Part shown: positions 47,401 to 58,839 of the stretch, one piece after another | Numbering within the stretch: position 1 is the first letter of the stretch | Layout of the letters: each line of letters begins with the position of its first letter | Source of the DNA: Hymenolepis diminuta | Taxonomy: Eukaryota; Platyhelminthes; Cestoda; Cyclophyllidea; Hymenolepididae | DNA length: 64,000 nt | Assembly: GCA_900708905.1 (NCBI GenBank) | Contig: CAADRB010000006.1 | Location: 1 to 64,000 of the forward strand | Direction of reading: 5' to 3' | Notes under the pieces: model-generated | Databases searched by the model: none | The model's input: the letters and a program-made list of their open reading frames with translations, nothing else | What the model was told of the DNA's origin: nothing | Translations under genes and position numbers: made by a program

Positions 47401-50400
47401 TCACGCACAGATTCATGAAGAGCTAAATCATGAAATCTGACGATCAAGCTGAAACGAATCATGAGAATAAAAAGTGAAAAAAGACACAAGCAAAAACTCT
47501 TTGACACATGACGAGAAAGATAGAGAAATGTGAAAATTTCATTGAGAAAAAAAACACGAATAAAGGAAAAGAATGGGCCTTTAGATTCAGTCAAAAGGAC
47601 CGAATGTAACCCATATGAACCATTAAATAATGTGTTTAGCCTTTCCGCGTGAAATAAACTTCCTATAGATATAATGTATGATTTTACATCCCTTGAGGAA
47701 AACAGTTTTTTCGATGATCATCAGGGCCAAAGGAGTGGTATCTTGGAATCTCTTTTCTGTCACTCTTCCATTGATCTACTTTAACCAATGCGGTTGGTCA
47801 TTCCTATCACTGGATGGGTACCAATGAATACAAACACGTACACGCATGGACAATCTCTATTTTCTTCGAACATGACCAGTTAGGTAAATCAATGAATGGC
47901 ACCGTAGTTAATCGAATTCATCCAAAAAACGAAGTCGGTTACAGAAGATATCACAGGTAGTGAAGGGGATACTTCTATGCTTCAAAAGAGGAATTATGTC
48001 CGAAAGGGAATACTACTGTATGTAGAGATGTCAGAAACCTGCTAGTAGATGCATATGTACGCGCAACTAATAGACGCAGTTTTGTTTCCACAACTATTAG
48101 TAATCACAAAAAGTCTGCAAAACTGAAGAAAAAATGTCACACTATGCACAGATTTGCTGAGACATGGAGAGGTGTCACCACTTAGTCTTTGAAACATGTG
48201 CAGTTCCGGACGTATGCTTTTTCGTCCACTTTAAAACGAATTAGAACTGTGTTTGAAATACGTGAAAATAAGATAAATGAATTTTTTGTTAAGTATAACT
48301 TCTATGCCGTTGTAGGAGGTCCAGTTTCTATCACTATGATCTATCTGCCATTAGATGTCGCAAGACGAGACAGAATGTAATTACCTCAAGATACTTTATT
48401 AACTAAACAAAAGTTTTATATGGGAATACAAGGTGTCTTCACATTACTGAAGTTTGGACATCAAAATACCACCGGGCTGATAAGAGTTTTGTCCCACATA
48501 ACTGTCAAGCTGTCAAGTGCGAGGTGATGGGCAATTTAGAGAGAAACTGTGGGAATTGATCATTCCGAGACAAAACAATGCTTCTGCAGCTTCGGTGTCT
48601 ATTTTATATGGTTCCCATCAAAAAGCAAATCTTTGGTTATAGTACCTAGCATTAAATGCAGCTATCTAAATATTACCAAGCCAAGATCTTGAGGACAAGT
48701 TGTTAGGAGATCCTGACTATCCAGAACAAGGGTCTTCTCACTTAAATAAACTCAATACTGAAAGCTATGTACACATTCATTGAGCGCAATGACCAACTGT
48801 ATTGGCTGAATCTGGCTAGTAAAGCGTGATAAAATTAAGAGTTGCTCCCCAAAGGATTTATAATCCTATTCATCTGACCAAAATGAGCTTTGAAAAGTGC
48901 TTTTCAAAAAGGACTTGGTAGTTATTAAAAGTGATACGTCCCACAAATAGTGTCTTTGATACGAACATTAGTCGTTGAATTGAATTTTCAAGTGAATAAA
49001 GAAGATTTATTACAATTTGGTGCTTTTCCCTCTCCACAGGAAAAAAATGGAACTAGAAATCACATTATGTACGCAGGATTACAAAAGAATAAGTGCCCAA
49101 GTGCTGGCCAACATTAAACAAATTGCCTAAAAATAGCGCAGGAACAAAGGATACTCGGACAAAACGGGCCTATAGACAAGGCCTCGGGACCCATTTATCA
49201 AAAAACGATCCATAATCAGAGATAGTCAAAGTAGAGCAATGTTAATAGAAATAATAATAATGAACACAACCTCCAAACATGTTCTGATATTCATTTTTAT
49301 TGGTTGATTTGGAAGTTTCGATCAGTCTGTTAATAAGAGGGTTATTAAAAGTATGTTTTTAAGGAATGACTTACAGCGACTTTTTGTAGGAGATCACCAA
49401 CCAGATTGAGGGCCGCAATTCGTGTAGAGGGGGTAAGCTGACGAGGTAGCGTGGATGGAACAGCAGACAAAGAGGGAGTGCGCATCTGGCTTTCTGTTTG
49501 CATACAGGCTTCAGTGGTATCTAAAAAGTTAAGGAGAAAACAAACATCAATAATTAAGGGATTTTTCTCAAACTTGCATTTAACAAACTAAAGAAGCTGA
49601 AGGAGTATGATAACGCACGTATATGATACCGCTTTCATGCAAAATGGAAGAAATATCTGGATTGACTTATAACTCCTTCTATGTGAATAAGAAATGAACT
49701 GTGCAAAATGGAAACACTCCAAACGTTAGCAGTTCACATTAATTTATTATGCCCATCACATTTACTGCAGAGAATAAGGAAATAAAGAGGTCTTCGGGAG
49801 CTTAATCAAATGTGGGAAATTGTATAACTAGAGCACACACAAGTATGCTAACTAGTCTCTATGCCGGGGCAGCTCAGAGATGCGATCATGGAACTCAAGA
49901 TTGATCGCTTCAGACGCCTGCATTTAGAGTAAGTCCGAAAACCCTTAAGGTAAGCGTTTTCAAGCACTCAGAGGTAGCACCGCGGAGCATTCCTAGTGAG
50001 AAACTCAAAATCTGCCAATCTCTAACAGCAAGGTTTAACTAATATGATTAGTTATTCTTCCCAGTGGACACTGAACACATAACCTCTAGCTTCGCAGACG
50101 AGCATGTTAAACAACACTCTTGAACAAGGGAATTGAAACCTTATGAAATAAACATTCTGATATTGGTCATCTATTGATCGGTATTGGCTAACAATGATTG
50201 ATCACGTCAATCAATAGATGTACACCTATGAAGCCACATCGACAGCACTCAGATAGCGAAATAACTTCAACCTAACCTAATACAATTAATTTTTATACAC
50301 AAACGAAAGCTGAAAATGATATACGCACAATCAAAAGAACCAGAATGCTAAATCATGCAATTTATGGATATCAATGAGTAATAACTAGGCGACCTTCTCA

Positions 50401-51699
50401 CCAGAGACTTCAACAATAAAGATTAATATTAAGGTTCCATTATTACAGAATCATTTTCAAGAGAATGAGTTTCCAAAGCACAATTGGTAAACCTGGTATT
50501 ATTTTAAATCTACATCTAGCTTTAAAAAAATCAATATGAAAAGTTTATTCTAAATGAAATCTAGTGAGCTGAGCAATAATTTAAAATATCTGCTAGTCTC
50601 ACACACTGGCTCTCAGATTTAAGGAAAAAATAAATCGAAGTGACATGCCCAACCATTTAATTAAATCAAATGATAAAAAGCTCTAAATATCGCCGAGATG
50701 AATTTACCCGGAAACCCAGGGATCAAATAATGAAAATCAAGTTTCAGGATATTTGAAACATCACAAAGTAAATTATGCCCCTTATGAAAAAGTGTAGTTC
50801 AATGCTTCCGCGATTCAAGCAAAGTAATATCCTTGACATTCTGACTTCATTGTATACTTTAACGATAACTCTTTATCTTTTATTGAACTATTTTACTCCC
50901 TCATGGTTAAAACTTGCCCAGATACATTTGAATAGAATAACACAATAAACTGGAAAAGAATGCACATGGAAATTCTTATATAATAACTAAATTTTACCTC
51001 GAATTGTTTGTTCAACCGGTATTTGAGGGAGAATACTTTTTTCTGGAGTAATAGAAGCACGGGATCGATGGTTAAGTTCCTGATTCAATTCCCTGACTTC
51101 ATCTTTAAGCCTCTGGACATAGACATCAAGTTCCTCCTTTTCATATAATTCCACTTCAAGTAACGCATTCTTTTCAAGGACTTGATTCAGTCTATCCTCG
51201 ATATCCCCAACGGAAGCCAGAGCATTTCGATTGGATCGCTCAAGGTCGTCATTGGCTTGTTCTAATTGACGGATATAGTCCTTTCTCTGTGCGGCCTCTG
51301 TCTTAAGGTTGTTAACTTCCTCTTGTAAACTCGTGACCTGCCTATTAAGTCTGGTAACCAATGCATCGTGTTTTTCCTGTGAAAACGAAAAATTTATTAA
51401 GAGGTAATTTTTTCTGTATAATAAAGAGGTATGAAATTCAACTCACACTACTAGACTCATTATCCATAGTAATACGTTCCAACTTGGCTTGAAGCTCAGC
51501 ATTACCCTTCTCGAGCAATTCCAACTGAACTTCGAGCTCAGATTCCAATTCTTTAGAATTGTACTGAAACTCCTTGAATTCTTCCTTTTCTTCCTCCCAT
51601 CTAATAGACACATAAGCACGCATAAAATATATCTTACAATTGCTTATATTCCTCGGCCTTTTGTTTCCAATAATTTACATCGTTGGTTTCGGAAGTCAT
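41492..51699 (-). CDS. NDEL1: NDE1/NDEL1 dynein-LIS1 cofactor, complete, five exons
   Basis: Scaffold that links LIS1 to cytoplasmic dynein for nuclear positioning, spindle and transport functions. Exons (gene order): 51638-51699, 51447-51600, 50998-51376, 49375-49520, 41492-41608. All joins keep frame, giving 285 residues (human NDEL1 is 345). The N-terminal two thirds is a long coiled coil with family signatures: YWKQKAEEYKQLWEEEK, ELESELEVQLELLEKGN, RQLEQANDDLERSNR, DIEDRLNQVLEKNALLE and VQRLKDEVRELNQEL. Exon 4 carries the conserved C-terminal block RIAALNLVGDLLQKVA, which continues across a 7.8-kb intron into QLEANFANACR of exon 5, matching vertebrate GALESKLAACR. The tail after that is shorter than in vertebrates. 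The start ATG precedes the YWK motif by nine residues, as in relatives. The symbol is by family; NDE1 and NDEL1 cannot be told apart here. Confidence 0.92.
43179..43325 (+). repeat. tRNA-headed short repeat B, copy 2 (NDEL1 intron 4)
   Basis: GTGGGCTATCAGCGTG head, B-box-like GAGATCGATCCTC, then TAAGAGCGGCTCCAAGATACCCTCCCTCTACTCAAGTTAAGTGTTGTTGG, matching the tail of the copy at 31913-32093. Confidence 0.5.
43778..43985 (-). repeat. tRNA-derived SINE-like repeat (NDEL1 intron 4)
   Basis: One of the best-preserved copies. On the minus strand it starts with AAGTGGTTAAGGGGTTTATCTGCCAAGCCAGAAGTTGCCAGTTTGATGTCC (A- and B-box-like tRNA head), continues through GGCCAACCGCACTGATTGAATCCGGC and ends with CTACCCAACGTATGCTATTGAAAATGCTTCCC. 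Confidence 0.55.
45964..46155 (+). repeat. Interspersed repeat A, copy 4 (NDEL1 intron 4)
   Basis: GAGACACATGGCCGCC...CTCTCACCACTTGTAATCTTCTATGCTTCTCC, followed by TTTTATGGACTTTACGCCCCTTC. It parallels the 3' half of the copies at 10917-11216, 11575-11830 and 22290-22500. The 5' half is poorly preserved. Confidence 0.4.
47690..47850 (-). repeat. SINE-like fragment (NDEL1 intron 4)
   Basis: Contains the family core TTTAACCAATGCGGTTGGTCATTCCTATCACTGGATGGGTACC, preceded by a degenerate AGGAGTGGTATCTTGGAATCTC block. The tRNA-like head region is lost. Confidence 0.45.
48300..48600 (+). repeat. Interspersed repeat C, longest copy (NDEL1 intron 4)
   Basis: Carries both the block shared with 40670-40790 and the block shared with 39420-39630, in the same order and orientation, ending near GCTTCTGCAGC. 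It therefore defines one repeat of at least 300 bp of which the other two are pieces. Confidence 0.5.
48778..48937 (+). repeat. SINE-like fragment (NDEL1 intron 4)
   Basis: CCAAAATGAGCTTTGAAAAGTGCTTTTCAAAAAGGACTTGGTAGTTATTA aligns with CCAAGATGAGCGTTGAAAAATGCTTTCCCAAAGGGGCATGGGAGTTATTA of the right-edge copy. The upstream GAGCGCAATGACCAACTG also matches GAGTGGAATAACCAACTG. Confidence 0.5.
49941..50125 (-). repeat. SINE-like repeat (NDEL1 intron 3)
   Basis: GAAACTCAAAATCTGCCAATCTCTAACAGCAAGG...CCTCTAGCTTCGCAGACGAGCATGTTAAACAAC follows the family order. It lies in the 49521-50997 intron. Confidence 0.45.
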
Positions 51700-54600
51700 G
51701 TTTGGTCTAAAATGTATAAAGTTTTAAAGACAATAATATAAGGAATTAACTTTGACTCTAAACCATACAGCATGCATTTAGTTAGGTTCAATTCTATTAT
51801 CAATCAAACAAAACAAATTTTAAATAAAGAATGAACTCACGTAAATGCATAAATAAAACTTCAAAAAGGATTTGTGATCTACAAATTTAAAATAGTCAAA
51901 TGTTGAGTCCTCTGCACACGATATTAAATTTCGAGCGCTAATAGATTAGGAATTAATAGTTGGGCTATTCTGACTATATGATGCGATATAACACATTTTG
52001 TTTGCACCCCTTTTAATACGTTTTTTTTATAAAATTTAATAAGTATATTCTGGGTTTTGAATATATTTATTTTGTTTTATCTTACTCTATTTGAACTGTA
52101 AATTACAATTATTTTTTGATTAATGAAATGCTTATCAGATCGATGATACAGGACACTGATAAGTTCTTATTTTATCAATAATGATGATGCACAGTATGAA
52201 TTATCTTAGAAACCTCCTAAACGGACTGAATTTGTGTAAACGTCTCTCTAGCCCTTAGTTGTCAACTATATAGTTTGTGCTTATACCAAATTTAATAATA
52301 CAATGCATTTCATCACAGTCATTTTATCTTTTTCTTTATATGTGTAAATAAAAATATGCCTTATCTCTTATTACATTGAATTTTTAAAATGATAGATCAA
52401 TCAGAGCAATATTATATGACTAAAAACGCTTTAAATTTTATATAGAAGATTTCAGAGTAACGAGAAATCCCATTACTGAGTAAGGCTGAGAGTGATCCTT
52501 TTACAAGGTGATAGCCTTCTTAAGAGTTAATAGAGATCAACAATTTTTAGCTAATAAAAATCAAGAGTTATATGTAGGGCAGGATTATATTGAGATATTA
52601 TGGGGAATAAGAAAAAAATCAAGACTGAAATTTACATTTAGACGAACGGAGTATAAGCGCACTGTAAGAAGAAATGGGCCAAGATACGATATCCTAATTG
52701 GAGTTATCTGTATGCGTCCTTTGTTCGTCTGATGAGTGACCAATTATCATCTGGCAACTAGGAGGGAGTATGTATACGAGTCAATATGCATGTGTGACTG
52801 AGCGCTGCACTATCTGTTATATTATTTAAAAACAGAATAATTATAGCACTCTGGTTTCACATTAATACTCAATTGATCTTAAAATCTTACGAATTACTCT
52901 GACTATATGCAAAGACGTTAATAAATGGTTTAATGTTTCATTTTGTGTTAGGACAATTTAGCTTGAATACAAGTCTCCGCTGAAGAATCGGACACAGTTG
53001 AACAACAGAGATGCCAAGAAATTGTATAACACTTTAACTTGCTGCCACAAACCACTTTTATGATAAAAAACTATTGGTATTCTAAGTCGTCCTTCAATAT
53101 GAGTGTGGCATCGATTGCATATTTTCTGACGTTTTTTATTTTTTAAATATACTTACAAGAAACATATCTATTAATGCTACTACTGATAACATAATTATTA
53201 ATTGCTGCAAATTAAATTAAAAACAAATATTATTTTTTTTATTCCACAAGACTTTCCTCCAGAACAATTGGTTTTTAGGTTAAACATACCTATATTGGTT
53301 CCACGAATACTCTAAATTCCCGTTAATTTTATTTCACCAAAATCCAGTCCACTTAATACGTCGAAAACTAAAGATTTTTGGGAAACACCTTGCATTCACA
53401 CTTGCACGCACCCCAGTCCAACAAGGGCCAACCCAATTATTTGATCATTCTTGAAGGTCAACACGCATAAAAAATTCACAGATAACTATTTAATTTTAAT
53501 CACCAAAATAAATTGTTAACACTTCTTGATATGGTTTATTGATCATTCACTTTACGATTATATATTTGAAAACGAATTTTGAGATTCCAATTTCATAATT
53601 TAACAAATCGCCAGCGTCTCTACTTTTTAATAACCAACATCAAAATGTGAATTTTAGTGAGCAAATTTCGGTAACAGCTTCTATTTTCAACCGATGTAGT
53701 ATTTCTAATAGGAAGAATAAAAACTGTCGAATTTGTGTTTATCGAAAGTGTCAAGTAAAAATGAATATCTTTGCTGAAGGAAAATATATTTTTTGTTTTT
53801 CTTCTAGTAAATGTTAGTGTCATGATCTGCTCCCCTCTGTAGGATACCGTAATCGCTTCTTAGTTTCCCTAAGAAATTTCAATAATTACAAATACAGCCA
53901 GACAAAATCACAATACAAGACGATTCAAACCACCAGGTCAAAATAAGATGCACATTGTCATTATCGATAAATCGATTTATAGTATGTGCCATTAAAAACC
54001 GTAATTTAGATAAATTCGTTCGAATAAAAGGAAATTAAAGGAAGCGCGGATTCAAAGGTCGAACATAAAGAATCTCACATTTAGGAACGTTACAAGGACC
54101 ACCCCTTCCTTCCCTCTAAATTTTAGGTGGATCCAGCGTCTAAAACTTTCGCTTGAAGGTATTGGATAAAAAATGAATTTTCATCAGGAAAAATAAATAA
54201 ATAATTTTGCGTGCTGTTGTAATCTTATTAACCTCTTTAAATAGTATACATAAGATGGAACTCAATAATAACACGAGATTAAGGAAACTTCCATAATTTA
54301 CTTAAACTTATGCAAAGCGACAACCATGTAATTTAGCATGCTTTAACGAATGTGCAACTTTATGGATAATTAACAATAAATTATCAATTTAAATTTTCTT
54401 AGATAAAAATGATTAATTTCAACCCAACACATGTTCAATATGTGCTACTTTTAATATATACAGTGTTTTCATATTTTTTAAACGAAATAATTGTGTTATT
54501 TATAAGATCATCGTTCAGTCGGTGACTTGGAAGGTATCGATAGGATCTACTCTAGTTGAGAAATTAAATTCATTTGCTGCTTAATCGTTTAGGTCATAGG

Positions 54601-54859
54601 GTGAACACATGTTCTGGAAGTCGATTCTACGACCAGGTTTTCATGGGCAAATATTTTGTTATAGCTTTTTTTATAAAGCCACTTAAATAATGGTGGGATG
54701 TCACGGGTATGATTTAGATTGTTACCGTCATATGTCCATGTGTTTATTAAAGTTACGCTTTGATTAAAGTTGTTCAGACCCAGAAGTAGGAGGAGAGAAC
54801 ACATGTTACACTAATGACGGAACTTTATTAGAACGATAAATTTACTCATTAAAAATTCT
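51700..54859. other. Upstream region of NDEL1, no gene recognised
   Basis: Strongly AT-rich. The NDEL1 promoter should lie in the first few hundred bases. Open frames at 52508-52732, 53620-53823 and 54589-54804 are short with no family resemblance. Confidence 0.4.
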
Positions 54860-55055
54860 CGAGGTCATTAGTCGATTTGGATAGGGAGAAGCCGTTTTTC
54901 TGAGAAATTCACATTCTACTACCTTTTAGACTAGAATTAACTAGCGCTATTGGTCAGCCACATTTCTAGATGCGCATCAGAGAGTATTAATCTCTTCATA
55001 TTTGTCTTGACAGACATCCACATTGACCACGGCGCTATCGGTTTTGAAAATTAAC
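54860..55055 (-). repeat. SINE-like repeat, degenerate
   Basis: GATAGGGAGAAGCCGTTTTTCTGAGAAATTCACATTCTACTACC, then TAACTAGCGCTATTGGTCAGCCACATTTCTAGATG and TTGTCTTGACAGACATCCACATTGACCACGG, in family order but heavily mutated. Confidence 0.4.
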
Positions 55056-58000
55056 GCATAGAGATCTGGGTACACGATGAGTCATTTACTGTTTATTTAA
55101 TCAATGCCTGCGCCAGTGAAGGGATTGCATATTAGATACGAGCGTAGAAGCCACTCACTACACTTGTGGATTGGACTTCCCGAATTAATAGGACTCTGCA
55201 TTCTGCCTTATTTATGACTCAGGGTATGTCCTACGAAGCGGTCATTTGTACATGAGCTGTTAAAAATGTGACAAATATACCACCCAAACACATCACCCTT
55301 CTGTACTAGTCCAATAAGACGTATTATTACCCTGTCTTCTTACTTGGGTAGATTGAGATTGGCGATTTAGCGGCATGGAGTGGTTGGGTGCTTAACTATT
55401 TCAGGTCTTAAGGTTGATAATTAAATACCGAAGATATCTCTGTTAGGTATTGGAAAAGCAAATCTTGAGTCGCAACAAGTCTAGTAATCGATAAATCGAT
55501 GTCATAAAGCTTAAGGCTACGAAATTTGCCCAATTGTACCGAAAATATTTGCTTTGGCTTTCTGACACATACTTGACGAACGAGTCATGTTTTATAAATG
55601 TACGCATTCACCTGGAACTACGTTGATTTATAACATTGGATGCTATCATCATATTATTAATTGAGGGAATAATTCCCGGTTGATAGTTAAACCATCATCC
55701 CTTTTCTTTTTGTATTTATTTGCATATGCGTACCAGTGTAGCACAGAGAATGAGTTATTCACAATTACTGAACTCTCGGACTTGTGGTAATTCGTAGGCA
55801 CTTTAGTATACGCGTGGTCCTAAACCTTGTTATGATTCATCTGAATACTTCCGTCAATTTGATTGGGAAGAAATGCTTGATAGAGGCAGAACGCATCTCT
55901 AAAAGTTTTATAGAAACATACTTTTTTCAAATGTCATCTAATCTTCTTAAAGGCAATAAAGCATCGTACTTCAAGCCAGTTTCGCATAATTTAGTTCATC
56001 ACAAGAAAGTCTGCAAAAGAGGTCTGGGCATCCGAATATTGCTATCTGCCAAAGTTGAATTTAGCATTTATATTTTCATTTAAGCAGAATGTACCTGAAG
56101 AGCTGAATGTCGAAATTTATCGATTTTATTTCGATTACATTGAAGGATGAACCTCAATGTATTAACAGAACTACTCCTTATTCATATTCCTTAAGACAAA
56201 ATTTCGGTTTTTCGTCTACGAAGTCGCAGTGACGTCTTTATGGCCCTATGGCTCGAAACCACCATCTGTCGTGTCTAAACGCGCTTATCAGTTTCCCCCT
56301 CTATAACCGTCTCGTTTCACTCAAAAGTATATTTGCGGTCCTTATCCAAACGAGTCAGAAGATTGGTCTCGGATTCACTTACGAGAATTTAGATATCAAA
56401 TTAGTACCTTTTGGCGGAGATATATCATTTCATGATCGACCACAAAAGGAAATTTCTGAAGTGTGCAGGGAAATAGAAATAACAAAAGCTGTTTCAGTCT
56501 CCAAAGAAAAGATGACGGTAAAATCACTTCTCCAAATCTTGTTAATATGCATCGAGCCACGGTTTTGGAGAGTCAAATGACCCAGTATCTCATCGATGCA
56601 AAATGCAATTGTAAAGTTTCCATCACCCTTCAATTTATTGAAAAAGCAAGTACGAGAAAATACAAATAATTATAATTCTTTAATAGATTAATTTCCAGTA
56701 AAACGGTTGCGGGTTGACCCTGAGTTCACTAATAGTGGGAAAGCATTAACGAATAACTAGATAAGTTCAGGGCGAATATTTTCACCATTATAAAGCCTTA
56801 ACGTTTGTTAATTTGCTTAAATTTCATACAATTTAGTCGCCTTGTGGAAAGGCTTGGCTTTCAGTTCTTGCTCAAACGGTACTCGTCTTAGTTGTGAGTG
56901 AGAGAAGACTTCAAATGGAGCATCGGGATTTTCACTGATAAATCAGAATATTTCTTCCAGTGTGAACATTTCCCACCTCAGACTTTTGTTGATGGCGTTA
57001 ACTTCCATCCCTTAGCCGGTTCCACTATCTGCATTGCTGATTTTGCATGTGTTCGTCTTCAAAATCGTAGGTTTTTTATGTGTTCAGCCACCAGTTATTT
57101 AAGAAATAATTCGGTGCAGAAGCAGTCAGAACATTATTCTGCGTCATTACTAAAGCAACATTAGGAAATCGATAAATGAATTGGCACAATAAACTAACTA
57201 GATTAATACCACAAAAATCAATAGACCGTCGGCAAGTGAGTGCGTATAACTAACTGCTTGAGTACACTTTAAGGACACTTATTAAGCTGAGATAAGTAAC
57301 CTTACGTATTTTTTGGAAAAATGTACATATATTACCGACATGACAGAAAAGTGCAAACAAGTTCGGGCCGAGACAGACCAATTGGAGTGATGCATGGTAT
57401 TATGCAGGTTATTACTGGGTGAGTTATGCTTTGTGACTAATTTTTACTTGAACTTCTCCCTTATAACTGTTTAAAAATTATCTTCTCTTCAATGATAAAT
57501 GGGAAAGCTTCCACCTTAGCACAAATGTCTACTGGTTAACCTTCCACGCTCTGCGGCTATTGGACTCGGATAAAATTAACAATTGCGATTTTCATTTAAA
57601 TTTGAACTTGAAGATAGTAAAATAACTAGTTCTGCATAAAAAGTGAAACGGAACTGTAAAGAATTGCTTCTGAAATAGATTCCCAAACATTGTAAATATG
57701 TTCCTGTCCGTACATCGTAAATGTAATCTTTCTCCAAGATGCACATTTTCAATACCTTAGCTTGGAAGTTTGCATCAGTAGACATGATGATTATCTTGAC
57801 TTAAAAGTGGCTGTCTACTTACTAAATAATAGTAGAAACTAATTCTTGTGAAATGGTCGATATCTAACAAGTAGATAATCAGAGGCCTATATGTTAACTA
57901 AGAGGGTAATGAGCAATAACTCACAACTCTAATTTAGCAACAAAATAAAATGATCTATTATAAAGACAAAAGGAAAGCACTTAGCTGTTTTCCATACTTC

Positions 58001-58839
58001 GAAATCATTAATGTTATACACAAGTTAGTTAAATGATAAGAAACGAAATATAAATGTTGCCAGACATTCATATAATGTCATAATGCCATAAACTTGGAAA
58101 CTAGTTATTTGAGTTCACAGATTGTGATTGTTCATTACAGGTAGACATTATAAAATTGGTATGAGGGTTATGCAAAACTCAAGTTCACCGGCCCAGAGTA
58201 GTCTTAACATAAAACACGATTCTGTATTACTCCCGTGTTCCCTTCCATAACCAAATGATTAATAAATAAATTACTTGATTTTAAAAATATTAAATAAAGA
58301 TGGCTAGTAAATTAAGGACAGACAGCTAAGATCACATGAAACACCAATGATTGTAATGAGGACACTCAAAATTCACCATTTCAATTGCAAACGAGATCGT
58401 CAATGGATATTATCTTCCTCTACTTGACCATAAACAAATTCATCTTTAATTAGATCAGAGGTGTACAGAAAAGTATCAATAGACTTCTTCTTGATTTAGG
58501 CAACAGCAAAAGAATGAACCAATTACAGTGAAATCCCCGAAAGTAGTTCAGCTATACCAGCTACAATCGCTAATCGCCACATCAAGTGGTCCTTTGTCTG
58601 GAGATTTGAATCCATTTGTCGCTAAAGACTAACTGATGTGAAACAGTCAAATCAATACGATTGCAGAAAATGTGGTTTCTCAAATACCTGAGAGCACATT
58701 TAAGAGTCTATTCAACGTTCCTACTGGTTGGGACCAAAGACGATTTATTTTCCAAAAAAATGATTTTATTCTTGATAAAAATCACGAGAGACAAAAAAAT
58801 AAAAAAAGCGGAATGTAAAAGAAGCAAAAAATCAGCTTG
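55056..58839. other. Region with unexplained plus-strand open frames, no gene called
   Basis: Contains three successive plus-strand frames of 88-110 codons (55784-56083, 56248-56580, 56898-57164) in different phases. They have no family I recognise and no obvious splice joins. They could be decayed coding sequence or chance. The rest is AT-rich, ending at the 3' side of the sphingomyelinase gene. Confidence 0.35.
58765..58770 (-). terminator. Poly(A) signal of the sphingomyelinase gene
   Basis: TTTATT on the plus strand (AATAAA on the coding strand) lies about 70 bp beyond the TAG stop at 58840-58842. A second possible signal is at 58744-58749. Confidence 0.5.
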
